Assembly (NCBI GenBank): GCA_035526825.1
Contig: DATLBT010000014.1
Coordinates: 1 to 19,918, forward strand
Source: JACPFV01 sp035526825
GTDB taxonomy: Bacteria > Pseudomonadota > Gammaproteobacteria > Nevskiales > Nevskiaceae
Length of the DNA: 19,918 nucleotides
Direction of reading: 5' to 3'
Part shown: piece after piece, positions 14,643-19,918 of the stretch
How positions within the stretch are numbered: position 1 is the stretch's first letter
Layout of the letters: each line of letters opens with the position of its first letter
Notes under the pieces: generated by a model
Told to the model about the DNA's origin: nothing
Databases searched by the model: none
Seen by the model: only the letters and a program-made list of their open reading frames with translations
Program-made: the position numbers and the translations under genes

Positions 14643-16316
14643 TCAGCAGCCCGCGCTCGGGCAGACCGTGAACGGCACCGCGGCCGGCGGATCGATCTCC
14701 GCGAACGGCGCGCGCAGGACGAACGAGACGTCGATGTTTGTGTTGGTGGTGACGTCCTTCAGGTAGGTCATGCTGCCGGCCGGGTTGAACAGGCCATCAC
14801 TGCTGTTGCGTATCACCGCGACGTCGGAAAACTGGTCGGTGACGCCCGCGGGGCGCGTAATCCAGTTGGCGATGCGAGTGAAGTTCTGCATCGCCGTCGG
14901 CCCGCCGGCAAAGGCAAAGCCAGTCAATGCAGTGAAAGTGCCGTAGGCGGTGAATTGCGCGCCCGGGTAAGTGAACGCGGGTTCCTGCGCGACGTTCGAC
15001 TGCACGGTGAAGCTGCCGGTGGCGCCGCTGAGGTCGATCGGGATCGACTTCACGGCCAGCGTGTTCGATTGCACCGCCACGTTCGTGCCCGGGCCCGCGT
15101 CGATCTCTTCGCAATCATCGGAATGGCTTGCGTCGATGTCGGTGAAGCAGGCCTGCACGTCTGCCATGGCGCCATCGTCGGTAATCAGCGTAAAGACCTG
15201 GCTGTTCACCGAGCTGAACAGGCGCTTGCGGCAATTGCTGATGCCATCGGCATCGCAGGTGCAGTTGGTCGTGCCCGCGGTGCACAGGTTTCCCGTGGGC
15301 GTGATGCGCAAGTCGGCCTGGTTGCTGAGGTCCATCGACTGCTCCGCTGTCGCGGTATTGCCGTCGGTATCGAGGTTCCCGGTGACGACGAGTGCCTGGC
15401 TGGTGCCCGCGATCGTCTCGCCGTTCTCGATCACGCCCACGCCGTTGAAAGCCGGCTCGTACTCGAGCGTCAAAGCCGGGCTGGCGAAGGCTGCGACACT
15501 CACCGGCGCGGACACCTGCTCATTGGGGCAAAGCGAAGTGCTGGCCTCGACCGTGTAGGTCGCGGTGTCCGCCTTCATCCCCGTGACAAGGCCGGTAATG
15601 CTCGAGATGACGACGCTGGGATCGGCCGCCGTCGGCGCAGCGTACTTGTCGAAGTCACCGGCGATGGTCGTGTCGCGGGCGTCGAACTCCCCGGGCAGAA
15701 CGCCACGCACTTTCCACAGCACGGGGTTCAGCGGGCCGAGCAGGTTGAGCGTACTTTGTGACTCGACTTCGCCCGACACGCGTTCAGACAGGAAGGCATA
15801 ACCGAGGGTTGTCTTGGGCGCGAGGAACTGCGTCGGCTGCACGCCGTTCGGACTGGCACCTGGGGTAACCGGTGCGATGCGCAGCAACGGCGACTCGATC
15901 TGCACCGTCTTGCTCGCGGTGAGGCCGATATAGCTCGCCGTGATGGTGGCCGTGCCCGAGGAAGCCTGGGGGATGATCGTGCCCGGGCGGTACGGCAGCG
16001 TCGGGATCGTGGTGAAAGCGCCGCTGATGACGGCAGCAGTCGGAATGTCGTTGTTGCTGACCTGAACCACGGACGGGTCGCTCGAAACCCACCTGGCGCG
16101 CAAGCTGAAGTCGGCACGCGTGCCGTCGGTAAAAGTCGCCACCACGACGAGCTGGTCGCGCAGGCAGCGCTGCAGCAAGAACGGCGTCGTGTTGTGCCGG
16201 CTGTTGCCGGCCTCGATGCTCAGCGACTCGATGGTGCTGCCTTCGCCGATGCTTTCGCAGCCGCCAAGGAACGCCAGCAGGAGGACCAGTGCAGGTTTGA
16301 TGGCAGGTGCTTTCAC
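14643..16316 (-). CDS. Predicted lipoprotein with an Ig-like region, function unknown
   Basis: I do not recognise a named family. The first 19 residues are a lipoprotein signal peptide (KPALVLLLAFLGG) and Cys20 is the lipidation site in LGGC, so the 557-residue protein is probably anchored in the outer membrane or periplasm. Residues about 50-90 (VVVATFTDGTRADFS, then ARWVSSDPSVVQVSN) look like a bacterial Ig-like (BIG2-type) beta-sandwich, and the rest is Thr/Ser/Ala-rich and beta-prone. It has ten cysteines besides Cys20, five of them within about 25 residues (from NLCTAGTTNCTCDADG to ISNC), suggesting disulfides. The start is a GTG at 16316 that overlaps the aspS stop (GTGA), so it is translated from the aspS mRNA. 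nadA follows by 29 bp. An envelope structural or adhesive role would be a guess. Confidence 0.8.
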   Translation of the reverse strand: MKAPAIKPALVLLLAFLGGCESIGEGSTIESLSIEAGNSRHNTTPFLLQRCLRDQLVVVATFTDGTRADFSLRARWVSSDPSVVQVSNNDIPTAAVISGAFTTIPTLPYRPGTIIPQASSGTATITASYIGLTASKTVQIESPLLRIAPVTPGASPNGVQPTQFLAPKTTLGYAFLSERVSGEVESQSTLNLLGPLNPVLWKVRGVLPGEFDARDTTIAGDFDKYAAPTAADPSVVISSITGLVTGMKADTATYTVEASTSLCPNEQVSAPVSVAAFASPALTLEYEPAFNGVGVIENGETIAGTSQALVVTGNLDTDGNTATAEQSMDLSNQADLRITPTGNLCTAGTTNCTCDADGISNCRKRLFSSVNSQVFTLITDDGAMADVQACFTDIDASHSDDCEEIDAGPGTNVAVQSNTLAVKSIPIDLSGATGSFTVQSNVAQEPAFTYPGAQFTAYGTFTALTGFAFAGGPTAMQNFTRIANWITRPAGVTDQFSDVAVIRNSSDGLFNPAGSMTYLKDVTTNTNIDVSFVLRAPFAEIDPPAAVPFTVCPSAGC

Positions 16317-18103
16317 GTGGGTTTCCCGCTGAGTGCCGTACGAATGGACAGCTCCTTGAGCTGGTGCGCGCTGACCGGCCCCGGGGCGTCGGTCAACGGG
16401 TCGTGCGCGGTCTGCGTCTTGGGGAACGCAATGACCTCGCGAATGGAGTTGGCGCCCGCCATCAGCATGACCATGCGGTCGATGCCAAGCGCGATGCCGC
16501 CGTGCGGCGGCGCGCCAAAGCGCAACGCCTCGAGCAGGAAGCCGAACTTCTGCTGCTGCTCCTCGGGGTCAATGCCGAGCAGCTTGAACACCGTCTGCTG
16601 CAGCTCGGAATGGTGGATGCGCACCGAGCCACCGCCGATCTCGACGCCGTTGAGCACGATGTCATAGCCCTGCGACAGCGCCTCACCCGGCTTGCTCTCG
16701 AGCGCGGCCGGATCCAGGTCCACCGGCGAGGTGAACGGATGGTGCAACGCCATCCAGCGCTTGCCTTCTTCGTCCCAGTCGAACATCGGCCAGTCAATCA
16801 CCCAGAGCGCCTTCCAGCTGTTCGGGCCGCCTTGGGTCAATCCGAGGTCGGCACCCAGCTTGATGCGCAGCGCGCCGAGAGCGTCGCTGACGACCTTGAA
16901 CGAATCGGCGCCGAAGAAGATCACGTCGCCATCCTGCGCGCCGGTGCGCTCGAGGATGCCGGTGAGCGCGCGGTCATGCAGGTTCTTGACGATCGGCGAC
17001 TGCAAACCCTCGCGCCCCTTGGCCTTGTCGTTGACGACGATGTAAGCCAGGCCCTTGGCGCCGTACTGCTTGACGAACTCGGTAGCAGCGTCGATCTGTC
17101 CGCGCGAAAGCTTCTCGCGGCCGCCGGGGATGCGCAGCGCGGCGACGCGGGATTTGGGGTCCTTCGCCGGCGTGGCGAACACCTTGAAGTCGACGTCGGC
17201 GACGAGGTCTTTCACCTCGACCAGCACCAGCGGGTTGCGCAGGTCCGGCTTGTCGGAGCCGTACTTCGCCATGGCATCGGCGTAGGTCATCTGCGGGAAC
17301 GTATCTCCGAGGTCGACCTTCATCACGTCACGGAACAGCTCGCGCAGCATGGTCTCGATGATCGCCATGACTTCCTTCTGCGACAGGAAGGAGGTCTCGA
17401 CGTCGAGCTGGGTGAATTCGGGCTGGCGATCGGCGCGCAGGTCTTCGTCGCGGAAGCAGCGGGCGATCTGGTAGTAGCGGTCGAGGCCGCCCATCATCAG
17501 CAGCTGCTTGAACAGTTGCGGCGACTGCGGCAGCGCGAAGAACGAGCCCGGGTGCGTGCGGCTTGGGACCAGGTAATCGCGCGCCCCTTCCGGCGTCGCC
17601 TTGGTCAGGATCGGCGTCTCGACGTCGATGAAACCCAAGCCGTCCATCGTGTTGCGGATGCGGCGGATCACGTCGTGGCGCAGGCGCAGGTTCTTCTGCA
17701 TCTCCGGGCGACGCAGGTCAACGTAGCGGTACTTGAGTCGGGTGTCCTCGCCCACTGAATCGTCGTCGAGCTGGAACGGCGGCGTCTCGGCGCGGTTCAG
17801 CACCTCGAGCGCCGTGCACAGCACCTCGATCTTGCCGGTGGGCAGGTTTGCGTTGACGGTGCCGGCCGGGCGCGGGCGCACCTTGCCGCTGAGCTTGACC
17901 ACGAACTCCGAGCGCAGCTTCTCGGCCTGGGCGAAGACCGCCGGCGTGTCGGGGTCGAACACCACCTGCAGCAGGCCTTCGCGGTCGCGCAGGTCGACAA
18001 AAATCACGCCCCCGTGGTCACGGCGGCGATGAACCCAGCCGCAAACGTGGACGGTCTGGCCAGCCAGGGCATCGGTGACCTGGCCGCAGTAGTGGGAGCG
18101 CAT
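16313..18103 (-). CDS. aspS: Aspartyl-tRNA synthetase, probably non-discriminating
   Basis: Class II synthetase charging tRNA-Asp, and probably tRNA-Asn. The 596-residue protein starts MRSHYCGQVTDAL at 18103; the frame is open further upstream only because repeat copy D is stop-free. Seen are the anticodon-binding OB fold (residues 1-105), motif 2 FRDEDLRADRQPEFTQLDVE, the bacterial GAD insertion, and motif 3 GIALGIDRMVMLMAG. His30 in WVHRRRDHGG and the Gly of RPAGTVN match the residues linked to relaxed tRNA specificity in the Pseudomonas aeruginosa enzyme, where E. coli has Leu and Lys. It is preceded by fmdB and repeat D and overlaps the lipoprotein gene by 4 bp. Confidence 0.96.
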   Translation of the reverse strand: MRSHYCGQVTDALAGQTVHVCGWVHRRRDHGGVIFVDLRDREGLLQVVFDPDTPAVFAQAEKLRSEFVVKLSGKVRPRPAGTVNANLPTGKIEVLCTALEVLNRAETPPFQLDDDSVGEDTRLKYRYVDLRRPEMQKNLRLRHDVIRRIRNTMDGLGFIDVETPILTKATPEGARDYLVPSRTHPGSFFALPQSPQLFKQLLMMGGLDRYYQIARCFRDEDLRADRQPEFTQLDVETSFLSQKEVMAIIETMLRELFRDVMKVDLGDTFPQMTYADAMAKYGSDKPDLRNPLVLVEVKDLVADVDFKVFATPAKDPKSRVAALRIPGGREKLSRGQIDAATEFVKQYGAKGLAYIVVNDKAKGREGLQSPIVKNLHDRALTGILERTGAQDGDVIFFGADSFKVVSDALGALRIKLGADLGLTQGGPNSWKALWVIDWPMFDWDEEGKRWMALHHPFTSPVDLDPAALESKPGEALSQGYDIVLNGVEIGGGSVRIHHSELQQTVFKLLGIDPEEQQQKFGFLLEALRFGAPPHGGIALGIDRMVMLMAGANSIREVIAFPKTQTAHDPLTDAPGPVSAHQLKELSIRTALSGKPT

Positions 18104-18140
18104 CAAAGTATGGATTCGGAAGGAGAAAAGCGGGGCGCGA

Positions 18141-18146
18141 ATTGTA
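18141..18146 (-). promoter_or_regulatory. Possible -10 box of an aspS promoter
   Basis: On the minus strand TACAAT is followed by the GC-rich TCGCGCCCCG. It lies 7 nt after the end of repeat copy D and 37 bp before the aspS ATG. The -35 position falls inside the repeat arm (TCCGCT at 17 bp), a poor match. If active, aspS could be transcribed independently of fmdB. Confidence 0.35.
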
Positions 18147-18153
18147 TCGGACT

Positions 18154-18236
18154 TGTCATCCCGAGCGGAGCGAGGGATCGCGTCGGACAGGTCGCCGTCC
18201 TTCGGTACGCGATCCCTCGCTGCGCTCGGGATGACA
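18154..18236 (-). repeat. Palindromic repeat element, copy D (between fmdB and aspS)
   Basis: 83-bp copy with TGTCATCCC/GGGATGACA ends. Unlike copies A-C it lacks both 3-nt bulges: its + strand left arm runs TGTCATCCC, GAGCGGAGCGA, GGGATCGCGT and pairs with the right arm over about 30 bp with one mismatch. It starts 3 bp beyond the fmdB stop codon and ends 50 bp before aspS. It is noncoding. Confidence 0.95.
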
Positions 18237-18239
18237 GCT

Positions 18240-18587
18240 CTAAGCGGCTTTGGCTGCCGGCTTGGGCTTGGTATCGGCCTTGTCAGCCTTTTTCTCGGTC
18301 TTTTCGGGCTTGGCCGCGACCTTGGCGCCACAGTCCGGCTTGGCACAACCGGTCGGTGCGCAGGCCTCGCCCGCACTGGTCTTTTCGGCAACGTTGCGCT
18401 TGTTGCCTGACTTGAAGTCGGTCTCGTACCAGCCGCCGCCGCCCAGCCGGAAGCCGGTGGCCGACATCTGCTTGGCGAGTTTGGGCTTGCCGCACTCCGG
18501 GCACTTCTTCGGCGTCGGGTCCGAGATCTTGTGCATGATCTCGGTTTCGACCCCGCAGGCTTTGCAGACGTACTCGTAAATCGGCAT
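18240..18587 (-). CDS. FmdB-family zinc-ribbon protein
   Basis: Small regulatory-type zinc-ribbon protein (115 residues) of the FmdB/CxxC_CxxC_SSSS family. Residues 1-45 hold MPIYEYVCKACG, with the ligand pairs C8xxC11 and CPEC, then SATGFRLGGGGWYETDFK, which is characteristic. The tail from about residue 70 is Ala/Lys-rich and low-complexity, with four extra cysteines (EACAPTGCAKPDCGAK, including EAC). The molecular role is not established for the family. It sits upstream of aspS, as in many Beta- and Gammaproteobacteria, though the membrane-protein gene (DUF502) often found between them is missing here and its place holds repeat copy D. Confidence 0.9.
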   Translation of the reverse strand: MPIYEYVCKACGVETEIMHKISDPTPKKCPECGKPKLAKQMSATGFRLGGGGWYETDFKSGNKRNVAEKTSAGEACAPTGCAKPDCGAKVAAKPEKTEKKADKADTKPKPAAKAA

Positions 18588-18616
18588 GGTGCGTGAGCTA
18601 TGGAGACGGGGCGGGC

Positions 18617-18645
18617 ATTTTCAAGGGGCGGACCCGCGTAGTCCA
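18617..18645 (-). promoter_or_regulatory. Candidate sigma70-type promoter for fmdB (and aspS)
   Basis: On the minus strand TGGACT (18640-18645) and GAAAAT (18617-18622) are separated by 17 bp. Each matches four of six consensus positions, and a GC-rich stretch (GCCCGCCCC) follows. Transcription would start roughly 20-25 bp before the fmdB ATG. The 80-bp gap 18588-18667 holds nothing else clear. Confidence 0.35.
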
Positions 18646-18667
18646 GCGATTTTGAGGCGTGCCGCGC

Positions 18668-19393
18668 CTAGCGAAAGCCCATCGAGAAGTTGACGTAGCC
18701 GCCGCTGCCGGAATAGGTGACGTCGGCGTCCGGGTAGAAGGTGCCGTTCACGATCTGGTCGTCATACGGCACGGTGGCGGACCAGGCGGCGATGCCCACC
18801 GCAACCCCCAGCTGCAGCGCGCCGAAGTTGAAGAGGTTGGTCGCCCCGAAGTCGAGGCGCGCATAGCCGCCGGAGTCGGACTCGAGTTCGTCGCCATTCA
18901 CCTCCTCGGTCGCCGAGGCCACGCCAAAGCCGAGGCGCGGACCGATCTCCACCGAGTAGCGCGCGTGGGGACGGTACGAAAACCCGCCGCCGACCTGCAC
19001 GCCGAACACGCCAAGGCCGACTTCGTCGTTGTTGTTGAACTCGTTCTCGCCGTCGAACCCGCGCGCGAAGCCGCCGAAGGTCACGTAGCCCGAGCCCGGG
19101 CCGCGCGCGGCGAAGCGATGCGCCGCGTTGATCTCGAAGGAGCCCGCGCCGCCCTCCTCCCACTCCTCCTCGGCGTCCACGTCGCTGCCACCGGCGAAGT
19201 CGTACTCGGAATCGGTGAGCATCGGCTCGCCGCCAATACCGAAGCGGATGTCCCAGTAGCTGCCGCCGGCGTCGCCGTGCGAGTGCGAGTGCGCGTGATG
19301 GGCACGCGGGGGGCGGGGGCGGTCGGGGTGGGCCCAGAGCTGGGGGCTGGCGGCCAGCAAGGCGGCCGCAGCGAGCAAGGCGTGGGTTTTCAT
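18668..19393 (-). CDS. Small outer-membrane beta-barrel-like exported protein, function unknown
   Basis: A 241-residue protein with a Sec signal peptide (MKTHALLAAAALLAASPQLWA, cleavage after WA near residue 21). A short His-rich, basic linker follows (residues about 22-45, with HHAHSHSHGD), then an acidic stretch (DVDAEEEWEEGG), then a region rich in Gly, aromatic and alternating residues such as GYVTFGGFARGF, VGGGFSYRPHARYSVEIGPRLGFG and GGYVNFSMGFR. This pattern fits a small outer-membrane barrel, although the last residue is Arg rather than the usual Phe. The His cluster could bind metal; that is speculation. The ATG at 19393 begins the signal peptide; the frame is open upstream through the tRNA genes, which I exclude. 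It is 53 bp downstream of tRNA-Glu with no obvious terminator between. Confidence 0.75.
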   Translation of the reverse strand: MKTHALLAAAALLAASPQLWAHPDRPRPPRAHHAHSHSHGDAGGSYWDIRFGIGGEPMLTDSEYDFAGGSDVDAEEEWEEGGAGSFEINAAHRFAARGPGSGYVTFGGFARGFDGENEFNNNDEVGLGVFGVQVGGGFSYRPHARYSVEIGPRLGFGVASATEEVNGDELESDSGGYARLDFGATNLFNFGALQLGVAVGIAAWSATVPYDDQIVNGTFYPDADVTYSGSGGYVNFSMGFR

Positions 19394-19446
19394 GTGCGTC
19401 TCATCCACCGGCGTGTTGCGATGGAGAGACTCTACGCTCAATCGAC

Positions 19447-19524
19447 TGGCGTTCCCAAGGGGATTCGAACCCCTGTTACATCCGTGAAAGGGACGTGTCC
19501 TAGGCCGGGCTAGACGATGGGAAC
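19447..19524 (-). tRNA. tRNA-Glu (anticodon TTC)
   Basis: The minus strand folds into a full cloverleaf. Acceptor GTTCCCA pairs perfectly with TGGGAAC, the anticodon loop is CTTTCAC with anticodon TTC, the T arm contains GGTTCGAATCC, and the 3' CCA is encoded (discriminator G). The D loop is two bases longer than in E. coli tRNA-Glu, giving 78 nt. It lies 15 bp downstream of tRNA-Ala and is presumably in the same transcript. Confidence 0.97.
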
Positions 19525-19539
19525 GGCGTGTCGAAACTT

Positions 19540-19615
<76 letters not shown>

Positions 19616-19636
19616 GTCAGATTTTTAGGGGCGCGA

Positions 19637-19665
19637 AGTATACTGGCGATTCTTCCTGCACTCAA
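19637..19665 (-). promoter_or_regulatory. Sigma70-type promoter of the tRNA-Ala/tRNA-Glu transcript
   Basis: On the minus strand -35 TTGAGT (19660-19665) and -10 TATACT (19637-19642) are separated by exactly 17 bp, with four and five of six consensus matches. The -10 is followed by TCGCGCCCC, the GC-rich discriminator typical of stable-RNA promoters under stringent (ppGpp) control. The predicted start is about 15 bp before mature tRNA-Ala. Confidence 0.8.
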
Positions 19666-19682
19666 TTGATAACGGGGGATTT

Positions 19683-19918
19683 TTGGCCATCCGGAAGCGC
19701 GCGTTGATTACTGGCATCACGGGCCAGGATGGTGCCTACCTCGCCGAATTCCTGATCGGCAAGGGCTATGAGGTGCACGGCGTGAAGCGCCGCACCTCGC
19801 TGTTCAATACCGATCGCATCGACCATCTCTACCAGGACCCGCACGTCAAACCGCGGAACCTGATCCTGCACCACGGCGACATGACCGACTCCTCGAGCCT
19901 GGTCAGGATCATGCAGGA
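19683..19918 (+). CDS. gmd: GDP-mannose 4,6-dehydratase (N-terminal part, cut by window edge)
   Basis: First 78 residues of the short-chain-dehydrogenase enzyme that makes GDP-4-keto-6-deoxymannose for fucose, rhamnose or perosamine-type surface sugars. Visible are the NADP-binding motif ALITGITGQDGAYLAEFL, GYEVHGVKRRTSLFNTDRID and HHGDMTDSSSLVRIM, all diagnostic of GMD. The only suitable start is a TTG at 19683, preceded by GGGGGAT as ribosome site. It is the only plus-strand gene and diverges from the tRNAs; a polysaccharide cluster may continue to the right, which cannot be seen here. Confidence 0.93.
   Translation, partial: MAIRKRALITGITGQDGAYLAEFLIGKGYEVHGVKRRTSLFNTDRIDHLYQDPHVKPRNLILHHGDMTDSSSLVRIMQ

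Noticed and set aside
10246..18236. Possible CRISPR array suggested by four similar repeats
   Set aside because: The copies are thousands of bases apart, separated by genes, and each is internally palindromic; there are no regularly spaced short spacers and no cas genes.
18104..18391. N-terminal extension of AspRS
   Set aside because: The upstream open frame runs through repeat copy D and into the fmdB gene; MRSHYCGQ is the family start and the extension is Arg/Pro-rich without homology.
18656..18668. Small hairpin (GGCG/CGCC) just after the outer-membrane-like gene, as a terminator
   Set aside because: The stem is only 4 bp and no T-run follows it on the minus strand.

Overview
The window is high-GC DNA from a Pseudomonadota bacterium. 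The order nrdR-ribD-ribE-ribB-ribH-nusB-thiL-pgpA, the REP-like hairpin and the type of aspartyl-tRNA synthetase suggest a gammaproteobacterium (Xanthomonadales/Nevskiales/Pseudomonas-like). A betaproteobacterium cannot be excluded from sequence alone. Nearly everything is on the minus strand, tightly packed, with many 1-8 bp overlaps. No gene-free stretch exceeds about 150 bp.

Reading in the direction of transcription (right to left): a tRNA-Ala/tRNA-Glu pair with a good sigma70-type promoter (19447-19665) is followed by a small outer-membrane-like protein gene (18668-19393). Next comes an fmdB-type zinc-ribbon gene, aspS (probably a non-discriminating AspRS), a lipoprotein of unknown function, nadA and glyA. 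Then nrdR leads into the riboflavin block ribD-ribE-ribB(A)-ribH, followed by nusB, thiL and pgpA. The left 6 kb is a redox/catabolic block: an AtuA-family gene, ETF:quinone oxidoreductase, etfB, etfA and, only 4 bp further, acnD (cut by the window edge). The sole plus-strand gene is the 5' end of a GDP-mannose 4,6-dehydratase at the right edge, divergent from the tRNAs.

Metabolically, the centre makes NAD (NadA), one-carbon units (GlyA), flavins (RibD/E/B/H) and thiamine pyrophosphate (ThiL). The left block contains FAD-dependent electron carriers (EtfAB, ETF-QO) that move electrons from acyl-CoA dehydrogenases to the quinone pool, together with a 2-methylcitrate-cycle dehydratase. A propionyl-CoA-yielding or branched-chain/terpenoid acid catabolic role is an inference.

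The most unusual feature is a family of four 78-88 bp palindromic elements (10246-10333, 12023-12100, 13427-13511, 18154-18236), all in the same orientation and all at gene junctions of the co-directional array. Two are translated: one supplies the last 30 residues of RibD, the other supplies about 24 C-terminal residues and the stop codon of GlyA. RibD also carries a second, unrelated palindromic element in frame next to a 15-bp tandem duplication. This resembles protein-invading palindromic elements. Peptides derived from such repeats are common in environmental genomes, so the sequences may not be new, but their use inside two essential biosynthetic genes deserves a check.
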